Shown here one piece after another: positions 32,818-43,780 of a DNA stretch of 64,000 nt. The stretch lies in NCBI GenBank assembly GCA_018398585.1, contig JAGTTD010000022.1, forward strand, positions 11,075,501-11,139,500, given 5' to 3'. This DNA is from Simmondsia chinensis. Taxonomy: Eukaryota > Streptophyta > Magnoliopsida > Caryophyllales > Simmondsiaceae. The position numbers and the translations under genes are program-made. The notes under the pieces are model-generated. The model ran no database searches and was not told the origin of the DNA. It was given only the letters and a program-made list of their open reading frames with translations. Every line of letters begins with the position of its first letter. Positions within the stretch are counted from its first letter, which is position 1.

Positions 32818-33163
32818 TGTTACGTTTCCTTTAATGTTTTGATGTAATAATTTGTGAATTACTTGTATTAGTTTGAATTACAATAATGGCGCCAAAGTTA
32901 GTTAGGTGTGGGGGGTTCCGGTTGTTAATTTTGGCGGGAATTTAGCTTGTGTGTTAGGGATTTGAATTCATGTATCAAATTCCCTTTAAATTGGTTGATC
33001 TTGTGTATTGTTAAGGTATTCAATGAAAATTACCAATCTCTATGAGATAAACTTCTCTTCTCATCTTATTCTCTCTCTACTTTCTCATCTCCCTTTCACT
33101 TCCTTCTCATCCCTTACTCTCTTTTCACTAGGTTAAGATCAAGATTCAATCTCGATCTTAACA
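32818..33163 (+). repeat. Element P 3' LTR (346 bp)
   Basis: Starts TGTTACGTTTCC, ends CGATCTTAACA. The second half is C/T-rich on this strand (TCTCTCTCTACTTTCTCATC), a block also seen, reversed, in the X and Y LTRs. Confidence 0.92.
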
Positions 33164-33691
33164 ACCGTGTAGTTTAAGAGCGGAATGTGAAGATATATCA
33201 TACAATTGGGCCTTTTCAAAAGCATCTTCTAAGGTTAGCAGGTTTAGTAATTGGACAGAGTGCCTATATTCTTCCCTTAGACCACTTAGATAGCTTGAAA
33301 CAAAGTATATTTCTTCAAGATTAGGGTTCAATGTAAGCATGTTAGAGCTTAAATCTTCAAATTTGGACTGATATTCAACCAATCTACCATCTTGCGAAAG
33401 CTTGTTAAATTTTTGAATTACATCTTTATACTTTTTATCCCCAAATCTTTTACACAAGGCCTCAACAAAGACATCCCATTCAGCATTTTCCCACCTAATC
33501 AAGTAGCCCTCGAGCCAAGGCCCTGGATCCCCTTCCAAATGCATACTAATAATATCCAATCTTTCATTATTAGGGACGCCACAAATCCTAAAAATCTATA
33601 ACATCTTTTGGCCCATCCTCTAGGATTAGATATCTCAAAATTATGAAATTCATATTTGGGGTAGGGATGTTGATATCTAGGTTGTTGATGT
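33164..33691 (-). pseudogene. Duplicate fragment of element O gag
   Basis: Nearly identical to 26800-27328. The frame 33559-33158 reads MDIISMHLEGDPGPW... to ...ALKLHG and is then cut by the P LTR. It ends at the X insertion site GATGT (33687-33691). With 26074-27323 it means the same gag portion exists twice within O. Confidence 0.92.
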
Positions 33692-34437
33692 TGTCATGAA
33701 CCTAAAGGTTCATGATGGTTTGATAGATTTAGAGTTGAGGTGAGAAGAGAAATGAAGATGGAAATTAGATGAGAAAAGAAGGATTTAGAGTTAAGTTGAG
33801 AAGAAGAAGGGAAAGAGATGAGAAAAGAAGAAAAACTAGAATTTTAGGTGAGAAAAGGAAGAAGAATAATCAGTTGAGGAGAGAGGAGAGAAAATAATAG
33901 AGATGAGAGAAAGATAGAGAAATTTCATATTTTCATTCAATGATGCTCATTACAAAGGCCTAGTCCTTCTATTGATAGAAAAATATGAAAACATATAGAA
34001 ACATCTAAAAATATCTGAAATATCTAATAAAAATCAATAAAATAGAGGATAAATACGAAATAGTACAGTATCGCTGTACTATTTCATGAGCTGGCAGGTT
34101 GGAGCTGTCCTTGCACTGGGACAGCTGGCTCTAGAACATTCTGGAAGGTTCTAGAAGCTGTTGGAAGGTGAGCTGAGTTGGGCGCGACACTGGGCGCGGC
34201 CTGGGCGTTGCCTGGACACTATCGGGGTACTGTTGTGACACTGTCTTGACATGGTCTGGGCTCTGCTGGGACACCGATCCTGACACTGTATTGGCATAGA
34301 CATGGGCACTGCTGGGCACGAGCCTTGACATAGTCCTGACACTGTCCTGACACGGTCCTTAGCCTTGTCATGACGTTGTCGCAAGCGCTCCCCCAGGCAC
34401 ACCCTTGATAGGCCATGGGCATCCCATGATCATGACA
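33692..34437 (-). repeat. Element X 3' LTR
   Basis: 746 bp. The outer end carries the palindrome TGAACCtaaaGGTTCA. The GC-rich half (34190-34370) is a degenerate minisatellite of CTGACACTGTC-type units 10-13 bp long. On the minus strand the LTR begins TGTCATGATCATGGG. Confidence 0.9.
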
Positions 34438-34451
34438 TTCCCTTCCCCGTG
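34438..34451 (-). other. Element X polypurine tract
   Basis: Minus-strand CACGGGGAAGGGAA immediately before the LTR. Confidence 0.85.
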
Positions 34452-35669
34452 AAATCATCCTTGTCGTGAAGGATGGAATATCGGTGCAACCTCTAGCTTT
34501 TGATTTTCATCCGTTACCAGCCCTTTTAACCCCTTTGCCTTCTAATCCCGGGTCAAAGGGGTAGTCCTTGTCCCTAATGATCATTTGCCAAAATTTGTGT
34601 TTGTGGGCTAAGCGTCTAATGCCAATCCCTGTTCTTAGAAAATGCTCCCCTGCCCGAGCTTTCTCCCTTTTCTATCGTTCAGCTTGGTTTTCCCATGTGA
34701 CCTTTTTCTTTGCTCATGCTTACCGGGCCCAATGCTTGAGGAGGCTTGTAGTGTCATGGTGCTAGTTCCATCATACGGACCTTGTTGCCTCGTAGCCCAC
34801 CACGCTGCTGCAGCATTGTGTCCTTCTTCACCTTGGCCCGCATGGGTAGCTCATGGTGCGGGTCCCTATTTTGCTGTTGTGCAACCCTCTTCTTCGCTGC
34901 TCCCGGACATGCCTCATGCGAGCCCTTAGGTGTTGGGTTGCCAAACGTTGCAAGGTCAACACCCCGCCCTTCCTGAGATGGAGGTGAATATATTGGTGCT
35001 GGATCCTTGACAGCTACCTTGGTCCCTCCATCTTGCTCATCATCACCCGCCTGCTACGGTTTGCAAGTCATGGTAGTGCCAAGGGTTTCTTGAGGTGCCA
35101 TTGTCTCCCTTGCTTCCCCCGGCCTTGATTCACATGGTTCTTCAAGGATGGGCGTCTCAACAAGCGATGGCTCATCAAGGGTTGTCTCAACAAGGGATGA
35201 CTCAACCAAATTTTCCTAGGCTTTGACCTCAACTTGTTCATGGACAATGTCCATATAGCAACAACCGAAGTATATGAGTTCTCCATGCAAGGACAATGCC
35301 GAAATTGCATTAGCCCTCGATGAAAATTGGACTTGCACTTCAACCTCTAACCTTGATGAGGATGTTATTTTGATTTCCTCAAGAGTACCCCCTGGAGAGA
35401 AGACTGGATGCGATACATTCTCATTGATTGGGTCAAAAGCACAAGAAATCTTTACCAAAAGTGTAGAGTTCTTGAAGTCTTGGCAATGGATTTCCCTTTG
35501 CTCAATTGATGGGTTTGTTGTCCGATACATTTTCTTTTTTTTTTTTTTTTTTGATTTGGTAATGAGAGCAGGAGAAAAATAAAATTTTTTTATAAAAATT
35601 TCGGAAATGAGATTCTCGATCTCAAGAGAACGAAAACGTAAAGGATAGATCTAGCCTCCGATCGAAGAT
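34452..35669 (-). pseudogene. Element X internal region, unrecognised decayed frame
   Basis: The longest minus-strand frame (35530-35216, 104 codons) reads a Ser/Val/Glu-rich protein (SSRLEVEVQVQFSSRANAIS... YMDIVHEQVEVKA). Beyond its stop the frame continues with repeated Leu-Val-Glu phrases (NLVESSLVETTLDEPSLVET) and a Gly/Pro-rich tail, broken by stops. I recognise no domain. A poly(T)18 run lies at 35535-35552. It may be a degenerate element-specific protein or coincidental. Confidence 0.5.
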
Positions 35670-35684
35670 GGCTCTGATACCATC
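35670..35684 (-). other. Element X primer binding site
   Basis: Minus-strand GATGGTATCAGAGCC beside the 5' LTR; matches initiator-Met tRNA. Confidence 0.9.
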
Positions 35685-36405
35685 TGTCATGAACCTAAAG
35701 GTTCATGACGGTTTGATAGATTTAGAGTTGAGGTGAGAAGAGAAATGAAGATGGAAATTAGATGAGAAAAGAAGGATTTAGAGTTAAGTTGAGAAGAAGA
35801 AGGGAAAGAGATGAGAAAAGAAGAGAAATTAGAATTTTAGGTGAGAAAAGGAAGAAGAAGAATCGGTTGAGGAGAGAGGAGAGAAAATAATAGAGATGAT
35901 AGAAAGATAGAGAAATTTCATATTTTTATTCAATGATGCTCAGTACAAAGGCCTAGTCCTCCTATTTATAGAAAAATATGAAAACATCTAGAAACATCTA
36001 AAAATATCTAATAAAAATCAGTAAAATAGAGGATAAATGTGAAATAGTACAATACCGCTGTACTATTTCGTGAGTTGGCAGGTTGCGGCTGTCCTTGCGC
36101 TAGGCTAGCTGGCTCTAGAACATTCTGGAAGGTGGGCTGAGCTAGGCGCAGCACTGGGCGCTGGGCGCGGCCTGGGTGCTGCCTGGACACTGTCTTGACA
36201 TTGTTGTGACATGGTCTGGGCCCCACTGGGACACTGATCCTGACACTGTCTTGATACTATCTTGACACTGTATTAGCATGGGCCCGGGCACTGCTGGGCA
36301 CGGGCCTTGACATAGTCCTGATACTATCCTGACACGATCCTTGGCCTTGTCATGACGTTGTTGAAAGTGCTCCCCCATGCGCACCCTTGATAGGCCATCA
36401 TGACA
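35685..36405 (-). repeat. Element X 5' LTR
   Basis: 721 bp, aligning with 33692-34437. Differences include shorter GC-rich repeats. Ends in CATCATGACA before the target copy GATGC. Confidence 0.9.
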
Positions 36406-36881
36406 GATGCCCAACCTGATTTTCAACAGGATGCGGATCTGCCCCTCGCAAAACAACAGGCGGTGGATTTAAAGTTTGTGTTCTACTATCGTTGTTTTGA
36501 CCAGAAGAAGAAATTGCATGAGAAGTAAAATGCACTATTAGCATTAGGGATAAGAGAAGGGGGCAATTTCACCTGATTAAGCCAAAGTGTTTCAGTCTTT
36601 TCATACATGTTTGACATCTGATTGAGCATTTTCTCGATTCTTACATCAGTCTTTGCTTGCTTTTCCAGTAGTCGTGCAAGTGTCTTTTCCGTTTGGCCTT
36701 GCTGATCATTAAGCTTTTTATCCATGGCTTCCATCCTATTGATCAAAATTTCCAGTTGAACATCAATTTGGTCATCTACTGGAATATCTTCTTGCGTAAC
36801 ACTTGCGGAATATGTCCTTGGAGCCATAACCTCATAGATTGCTAAACCAACGAAAATCAGAAGTCTGGGCTTTGATACCAA
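36406..36881 (-). pseudogene. Element O gag N-terminal part
   Basis: The frame 36881-36486 gives a Gag N-terminus: MAPRTYSASVTQEDIPVDDQ, then a heptad-rich coiled coil (LEILINRMEAMDKKLNDQQ ... MLNQMSNMYEKTE), as in plant chromovirus Gag. It begins immediately inside the priming site. The reading MVSKPRLLIFVG upstream is priming-site leader, so the MAPRTY Met is the likelier start. The gag continues beyond the X insertion at 33691/27323. Confidence 0.8.
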
Positions 36882-36882
36882 G
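36866..36882 (-). other. Element O primer binding site
   Basis: Minus-strand TTGGTATCAAAGCCC next to the 5' LTR; initiator-Met tRNA complement with one G-to-A difference. Confidence 0.88.
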
Positions 36883-37286
36883 TGTCAAGACCCAAAGTTA
36901 GAGTTTGATTGCTACTGATTTGAACTAATTGAACAAAATCAACAATTTCGTAACAAAATAAGTAAATTCGAACAGAAGGTAGGGAAAATTGAGGGAGAAA
37001 GAGAGAGAATTGGAGGGAGAGAAAAGAAAAGAAATTCACAGGGAGAGAGAGAGAATAGAGAGAGAAAATCAGTGAAAAAATTGTAATTCATTATCTAAAT
37101 CTCCATTACAAGCATTCCCAAGTTTTATACAAAAAAAACCCTAAACCTAATAAGTTCACAGGCAAAGGAAAGAGGAAATCAAAATTGACAATATGCGAAT
37201 TTACAATTTTGCCCCTACTAATGAATTTACAACTTTACTCCTATTACTTGGAAAATATTACGAAATTGCCCTTACTATACATGACA
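36883..37286 (-). repeat. Element O 5' LTR
   Basis: 404 bp; lacks a short segment present in the other LTR (CGCTCACTAAAG near 22980) and differs at scattered sites. Followed by target copy GGTCC (37287-37291). Confidence 0.92.
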
Positions 37287-37291
37287 GGTCC

Positions 37292-39357
37292 TCCTCTCAC
37301 TCAGCTAGCTTGGCTTGCATTAGTGTCTTTCAAACCTTATTTTGATATATTGTGGATGCCTGATGTGTTGAACATTATGGAATGAATCCCTAATGAAATT
37401 ATAAAGTATTGCTTGTTTAGGGATGCTTGTTGGTAGATATTATTATTCGTAAATGCTTGTTGGTTGAGATTATTGTCACAATTTCGAATTTAATTGCTAG
37501 AAGCTTAAATTTCCATTGCGTAAGATATGTCATTATGTGATTTGAAGAGGCAAATGCACATAATTATTGAGATTATTGTGTATATTATTGCTTGTTGATT
37601 TAGATTATTGTTTGTAAATTTATTTTATACGTTTTTGTACGTTCTTTTTCTAATTTGAAGTGTCCTAGCAAGTCGAGTCATACGACGAATCTTATGTCTA
37701 CTACATGAGAATTATAGATTGTGGTATTAAGCTAAATGCGTGTTTGACATCCTAACTTTACTTCTTGACTATTATATCCAAGGAGTTGATTTCATATCTA
37801 AAGGCAATCCTTTTAGGATTTCACTAGTAGTCAATAGCTAGTATGGGGTTGGGACTTGAGATGGTTATTGCATTCTATTGTATAATGTATGAAAAAAGCA
37901 GTACAAAACTATTATGATGATTGGGATCAAGTATATTGTACGATGAATATAGTTGTGAGAAAGTTATTGAACTATTAAGTTAAAATATTGTGGTAGTTTG
38001 TGTTCTCTTTATTTATGCTATGATTTTGTCATTATTATTTTTTCACGAGTAATTTGCAATGTTTTCATGAAGTGATCTCAGTTCTACTATGTACAATGGG
38101 TTTACCTGAAGTGTTGAGTGGTACAAGGTATTTGGTGTCATTTGTAAACCATTGAGTGATTTGTAGTGGGCTCCTCGAAGGATATTCATCTATGGAACTT
38201 CCATGTAGAAAATAATAGGAAACTAAAATTAATGAGGATATTGAATTTACAATGGCACAATAAATGAAGAGGTGATTTGTATTTTGGAGTCTTATAAGTT
38301 TCGGATTTCAAATTTGTGGTGTTTTGAAGTTTAAAATCTCTACATTGCTAATGGTGAAAGATGTTATTTCTTTTGGAAGTCCTTAACGAATGCAAATGCG
38401 CTAGTATGTTTTTTGGAAATGCAAACTGGCAAATCCATTTTTATTTTGATGTTCACTTTATCATAGTTGGACCCTATGCTACAAATAACATCAGTTCTTC
38501 ACAAAGTGAATGATGGAATTTGAAAGTTAAAGGGAATAGTTTAATATTAGGGTGGTTGTAGGTGCATTTGCCAAATGTCTTTTCTCATCAAAAGAGGGTA
38601 ATAAGGATTATTGCTACATCATTTACCAGTGGTTTGATGATAAGTTAGAGAAAGAGGATAATACGACTGTTCTTCATATGATCATATTTGGTTTACTCAA
38701 GATAATGGGGAAAATTTGCCCTTTTAATGGAGTATATGTAGGTCGATGATTTCCTACAATCCACAGTGTGCAAAATAATTCTCCCTTTTTTTTAGTTTTG
38801 AACCAAGTGCATTGGTTTTACTCAGTCAAAGAGAATTGCAAACAATTACTAGCGTATCTCAAGATCGAGATTGGGCAATAACTTAGAAAATTAGCTCTCT
38901 AACAACCCAACCACCACGCATTCCATTTTTCCCGCACCTCAGTTGACATCAAAACAATGCAAGCAGCTACTGGCATACCTCAACTCCCAATCAATAATAC
39001 AAAACTATCCCTTCGAATCTTTTGCACTAGATTCTTCCTCTAATCTACTAGTTTAAACATCTTAAGTATAAATAGTTCATAATTTTTTTTTGTTGAAATA
39101 GAACACCCACTTTTCAAGTTGGGTAACAACTAGCTTTTTTTGGATCATAGACTCTGGAGCCCCAAACCATACGTTGAGATTGAAACTTGTGCCATGATCT
39201 CTCTCTTGTTGAAAACATCTCAATTACATTGCCCATTGGGGCTATGTTTGCATTACGTATAAATCCAGACTTTCCTTCACGTATTTTATGTTCTAAAAGC
39301 AAGAGGGACAAGAAGCATGATAAGCCTCTTCCTTAAGACATTATCTATGTTAGCCTT
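37292..39357. other. Unassigned, low-repeat DNA
   Basis: No transposon signature and no recognisable exon; AT-rich with many stops in all frames. It may be intron or intergenic sequence of the locus that also holds the exon candidate at 22447 or the ISY1-like copy. Confidence 0.4.
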
Positions 39358-39720
39358 TACTGAGTGGTGGTACAACACCACATGGAAAATTTTCCACTAT
39401 TATCACTCTGTATGATGTTTTGCATAAGCGACCACCTCCTATACACCTACCTTATTTGCCTAGGGAAGTAAAGATCAATGTGGTTGGTAGAAGCCTGCAA
39501 GCAAGGGAAGGCATGGTAAAAGCCCTCAATTTTCATTTAGCTCGAGCTCAGAATCGGATGGTCCGACATACCAAGAAGAAGAGGCCTGATCAGAATTTCG
39601 AGATAGGGGAGTGGATGTATCTCAAATTACACCCTTATCAACAGATTTCAGTTGTTGCTTGGGTGAATTAGAGCTCGGAGAGATGGAACGATCATAATCT
39701 CCAGTTTTAACGAAATTTGA
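39358..39720 (+). pseudogene. Ty3-gypsy integrase C-terminal fragment
   Basis: TEWWYNTTW at 39358 and, in the next frame, an 83-codon piece (39420-39671) reading RPPPIHLPYLPREVKINVVG and SLQAREGMVKALNFHLARAQ, then FEIGEWMYLKLHPYQQISV. This is the integrase core end and C-terminal domain of a gypsy pol. No LTR, RT or other domain adjoins. A small stray fragment. Confidence 0.8.
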
Positions 39721-39862
39721 TGTAAAACAACTCTATAAATTAAGGATTTTTTTTGCTACATGGATTTTTCCATGAGATGAGTCATTATGCGTCAAGAGGC
39801 TTCAGAGAAGGCTTCTTCGTTATATAATACTGTTTACTTGGAGTTTGGAGTAGACATTCTGA

Positions 39863-39891
39863 TTTTTTTTTGGGGGGGGGGGGGGGGGGGG
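39863..39891 (+). repeat. T9G20 homopolymer pair
   Basis: Nine T followed directly by twenty G. Confidence 0.95.
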
Positions 39892-42042
39892 TAAGTAGTA
39901 GACTTCTTGATTCTTAAAAGCATAGAGTAATCATGGACAGGGACTTTATTCCTGAATTGATGGATGTGCAAAGATTCAAGCAATGGGCAAATAGAAAAAT
40001 GTAGTACTATTGCTTGTCAATAGAAGCTCCAATCATACGCACGAGTAGATGGCTAAATCAAGCTAGAAGTGTTCAATAGAAATAGTTTGGCAGTATAACA
40101 TCAAATGATGTCAGTCGAAGAATCATCTTGGGCAAGAACTTCTGTTTAATCTAACTCAGGTTGCTGGATTTGCAAGTGACTTTGTATCACGGATGTATTA
40201 TTGGGTGCTTGGTGTGACTGTGCAGCGTATAGATTTGAATGGGGTATGCAGTATATACAATTTTTTTGAATGAAAAAAGAACTGCCATTAAGAAAGAAAG
40301 AATCTATAAAGAGTTTAGGATAAAATGTCCTCGGTCATCACATAAAAACCCAAGAAGTAATAGCACAAAGCCTTCCAATCCCTTTGCAAATATGTGAACA
40401 GTATGTCCGGGAAGCTCCTAAAGCTCTTAGCCTAGAAAGCTCCTAAAAAAACCACCTTATACTGTAAGAAATTCATTGTTATACACAATTTAATCAAGTT
40501 AAAGAGTGCTAAGTGAGGATAGTCAAGTGTGTTGGCATCAAGTGATGTTAGGTTCAAAGATTTTGGTGGAAATGTTGGTGAGAAATCCTCCCTAAGCAAT
40601 TAGAAGTGTAAAAAGACGAGTAAAGTCATCTTGCATGTGTGTTTGATTTGCTATTTCTAACTCAAGGAAGGGTTGTGGTTCAAACGTTGAATGACCAAGA
40701 TGCTGGAAGTTCGAACATATTTCTAGTTGAGTCGTCTTTTATGATGTAAATTTGACATTCGCAACTAACCTGATGATATGGATCACGGTCACATGCTTTT
40801 TTGCTAGTGAACTAATGAAGAATCAACCTATTTCTAATTGGTTAATTTATGAGTTTTGCTTCACCAACTTATCTTGCTTGTGTTGTGTACATTCCTACAG
40901 TGTACACAAAACTACAATGTGCAAACATTGATAAACTAGGGTAGTTGTAGCCCATTTTGGAAATTAGGTTAGAAATATTTTTGTCCGTGTAGCTTTCTCT
41001 TTCGAGTTCTTTTTCTGTAGTGTTAAGACGATTATTTAAGCATAATTTTGGGAAATTTTGACCCGACCTAATAAGGAAACCCGAACTCCACTCCAAAAAC
41101 AAGGGTTTGCTTTAGGGATTTGGTGAACTGAACCCCATTTGACCCAAATCCCAAGTCACCCAACTCTATCCCCATCCAATTGAGCTGAAGGTTTGGTCCC
41201 TTGTGGAAAAATGTTGCTATTTAGATATTGGACTATTGATGACGCCACGATTGAGACACTTGTCATTGGTTGTTCTATTTGTTGGTGCATTTGAGCATTT
41301 AGAAGGTCTATCAAAAAATTTTGTGGGTATGTTCCAAATTTGGCATTTTGGTGTGGAGTTGGGAAAATTGAAGGCGAATGAAAATTGTATGTTCCTATTT
41401 TTTATGCATGCACTTAAAAATGGGCTATATATTGGAGGCATCGAATTTACCATTGGATCAACCTCCTGTGATCAATATAGTGAAATTCTTCTTGACACCA
41501 AATGGAGCAATTCTCTTGGATAAAGAGGGAAACAAAAACAAATGAAAAGGGGGGTATGTTATTCCTCATTGCCCCTGTATAATTATGGTAAGAGACCATA
41601 AATGAAGTACATAATACAGGAAGGACTCACTTGAAATAAATTTCCTATCATCTCTATACCCCTTTTGAAATATAAACATGGTGACGATCAAAAAGACAAG
41701 TTGGCGTTGTTGCTAAATTTGTTGGTGCTGCTGTGACACCAATCCTTATGACTTGAAACCATCTTTACCCATAAGGAAATCACTAGCATATGTTGGTCTT
41801 TAAAGATTCTTGCATTTTTTATAGACAAATACATCGTAGAATCGCAATCTTGACCATAAAGAACAACATTGAAACGTCCTTCCTCCTTCTAAGCCATGGA
41901 ATTTAATTAGAAGGATCCGTCAACATTCTTGGGCTTACCCATATCTGGCAAAAAATAGATTATCCATCAACTTTTTACTGTACCTTCTTTTTGTCAGGTG
42001 TTGAATTTTTTGTGTTGTGCGTTGACTTGTTCTGTCGCATTG
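39892..42042. other. Unassigned DNA upstream of the ISY1-like copy
   Basis: No transposon domain found. A 106-codon frame (41203-41523) resembles nothing I know and has no supporting splice or start context. May include 5' UTR intron sequence of the downstream ISY1-like locus. Confidence 0.4.
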
Positions 42043-42053
42043 CTTTATTGCAG
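42043..42053 (+). other. Candidate 3' splice site before the ISY1-like copy
   Basis: CTTTATTGCAG ends 57 nt before the ATG at 42111, a good intron acceptor. If real, the locus had an intron in its 5' UTR. Confidence 0.4.
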
Positions 42054-42110
42054 CTTCACTGTCAATTATTAGCTTTCACAATCCGTAATTTTCTCTCACG
42101 AGCCCTAAAC

Positions 42111-43016
42111 ATGGCGCGAAATGAAGAAAAGGCCTAGTCCATGTTGAACCGCTTCATATAGATGAAGCAAGACAAGAAGAAGAAACCTAAGGAGCGTTGC
42201 CCGTACCTTGCCTCCGAGTGCCATGACCTCGCTGAGGCCGACAAATGAAGGCAGCAAATCATGCGGGAAAGTGGCCGCAAAGTTGCTGAGATCCAGAATG
42301 AGGGCCTTGGGGAACACCGCCTTCGAGACCTCAACGATGAGATCAACAAATTAATCAGAGGAAAGGGGCATTGGGAACGGCGGATTGTTGAACTTGGTGG
42401 TCCAAGTTACACTAAGCAGTCAGCTAAGATGACTGATTTGGAGGGCAACACTGTTGATGTCCCAAACCCTAACGGGCGTGGACCAGGGTACCGGTACTTT
42501 AGCGCAGCAAAGAAGCTTCTGAGGGTGAGGGAGTTGTTTGAGAAGCGGCCAGAGTTGAGGAAAAGGAGGACAAGATACGACATATACAAGAGGATTGATG
42601 CGAGTTACTATGGGTATAGGGACGACGAAGATGGGGTATTGGAAAAGGTGGAGTTGCCAGCGGAGGAGAGGATGCGGGAAGAAGCGGTGAGGGATTGGAT
42701 GGAGATGGAGGAGATCAAGAGGGAGGCGAGGAAGGTGGTAAAGAGCAGCGAGGTGGTGAACGTGAAAGGGATTTTGTTCTAGGAGGAGGAGGAGGTGATT
42801 GAGGAAGCGAAGAGGAGGGAGAGAGAGGAGGGAGATGAGGAGGAAGAAATGAGGAAGAAGAGGGAGTTTCTAGCACATGTTCCATTGCCAGATGAGAGAG
42901 AAATCGAGAAGATGATTGTGGAGAAGAAGAAGGTGGAGCTTTTGAACAAGTATACTAGTGAGAACTTGCTGGAGGAACAAACCGAGGCAAAAGCAATGTT
43001 GAATATTAAGCGGTAG
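42111..43016 (+). pseudogene. ISY1: ISY1-like pre-mRNA splicing factor, one frame with four stops
   Basis: From ATG 42111 to TAG 43014-43016 a single frame of 301 codons reads like plant ISY1: MARNEEKA at the start, AEIQNEGLGEHRLRDLNDEI, WERRIVELGGPSY, GRGPGYRYFSAAKKL, RYDIYKRIDASYYGYRDD, and AKAMLNIKR at the end. ISY1 joins the NineTeen complex and spliceosome during catalysis. The length fits the family. In-frame stops at codons 9 (TAG), 17 (TAG), 46 (TGA) and 224 (TAG) block it, with no frameshift. It is intronless within the coding part. AAG|GTGAGT follows the stop, a perfect splice donor. Element Y begins 14 bp after the stop. Confidence 0.9.
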
Positions 43017-43025
43017 AAGGTGAGT
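43017..43025 (+). other. Candidate 5' splice site after the ISY1-like stop
   Basis: AAG|GTGAGT directly after the stop codon matches the plant donor consensus and would start a 3' UTR intron, within which element Y sits. Confidence 0.4.
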
Positions 43026-43029
43026 ATTA

Positions 43030-43717
43030 TGTTACGCTCGGGCTTGAACCACGAACGTAAACTAATATGAAATGCGGAATCGGTTGAGAATTTGAGATGA
43101 GAAAGAAGGGAAATTAGATGAGAAATAGAGATTTTAGAGTTAAGATGAGATAAGAAGGGAAAGGAGATAAGAAATAGAGAGAGTTAGATGAGAGAAAGAA
43201 TATTGATCTCAACTTGAAACAAATTTTAGATATTTTGATTGAATGAATTCGGATTAAAACTGAATGCACCTACTTATAGCAATTAGGACTAACTAATACA
43301 TTGAATTGAGACTCACCTAAGTAACCGACTTATGCAAGGAAACATCTAGAAGCACCTAAAAATATCTCACTAACATTTAGACTCACTTATTTGGCGCCAA
43401 GCACCGACCTAACAGAACTCAAGCAAAAGACCAACTGTTAATCGACACCTTCAGCAGCAACAGACTTGGTCTAACAGCTTATTACAAGACACTAGCAGCT
43501 TAATTCAATACCAGCACTAAAGACAATGCAATGCAACTTATTACACCATTTACTAAGCTAATCAACAACTAATAGCAGCACGCAGCAACACACCAGCAGT
43601 AGCAGCAGCACACCAGCAGCACAGCTTTTTAACAGATTTTAACTGAATTTTAACTTCAACTGAATCTCCCGCCCATAAGCCAATTTAAATTCTAGCCTCG
43701 GATTTCGGTTTGTAACA
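43030..43717 (-). repeat. Element Y 3' LTR
   Basis: 688 bp. Contains a purine-rich GAGATGAGAAAGAAGGG block near its outer end and a CAGCAGC-rich stretch (43560-43625). Confidence 0.93.
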
Positions 43718-43733
43718 TTCCCTTCCCCTTAAA
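43718..43733 (-). other. Element Y polypurine tract
   Basis: Minus-strand TTTAAGGGGAAGGGAA beside the LTR. Confidence 0.88.
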
Positions 43734-43780
43734 ACATTCTTGTCCTCAAGAATGAAAGAGGATGAGACTTTGAAGATCAA

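Larger units (their letters stand above)
27700..33163 (+). mobile_element. Element P: chromovirus Ty3-gypsy retrotransposon nested in O
   Basis: Plus-strand element, opposite to its host O. 5' LTR remnant, methionine-tRNA priming site, one gag-pol frame, polypurine tract and a 346-bp 3' LTR are in order. The 5' LTR lacks its first 155 bp at a hybrid junction with the X LTR. Flanked by 0.9-kb direct duplicates of O gag instead of a simple 5-bp duplication. Confidence 0.92.
33692..36405 (-). mobile_element. Element X: non-autonomous LTR retrotransposon in O gag
   Basis: 2,714 bp with LTRs at 33692-34437 (746 bp) and 35685-36405 (721 bp), TG...CA ends, polypurine tract and priming site on the minus strand. 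Its insertion into O gag left GATGC/GATGT (27324, 33687) and GATGC (36406-36410). The 1.25-kb interior has no recognisable gag, protease, RT or integrase, so it must use proteins of another element. Confidence 0.9.
22702..37286 (-). mobile_element. Element O: chromovirus Ty3-gypsy retrotransposon with nested insertions
   Basis: A complete minus-strand element of 14,585 bp bounded by direct LTRs (22702-23111 and 36883-37286) with TG...CA ends and a 5-bp target duplication (one mismatch). Priming site, gag, protease, RT, RNase H, integrase with chromodomain-like tail, and polypurine tract follow in gypsy order from right to left. More than half its length is later insertions (X and P) and a duplication inside gag. 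All genes carry breaks. Confidence 0.93.

Noticed and set aside
34219..34458. Minus-strand Cys/Gln-rich frames in the X LTR
   Set aside because: They translate the CTGACACTGTC minisatellite in three frames, so repetitiveness rather than coding explains them.
22702..37286. Endogenous plant pararetrovirus
   Set aside because: LTRs with target duplication, integrase and chromodomain-like tail are present and no movement-protein or virus coat-type domain was seen, so these are LTR retrotransposons.
41203..41523. 106-codon host gene
   Set aside because: No family resemblance, no splice context, similar-length frames occur by chance on both strands here.
42105..42349. Minus-strand frames opposite the ISY1-like copy
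   Set aside because: Shadows of the plus-strand coding sequence.
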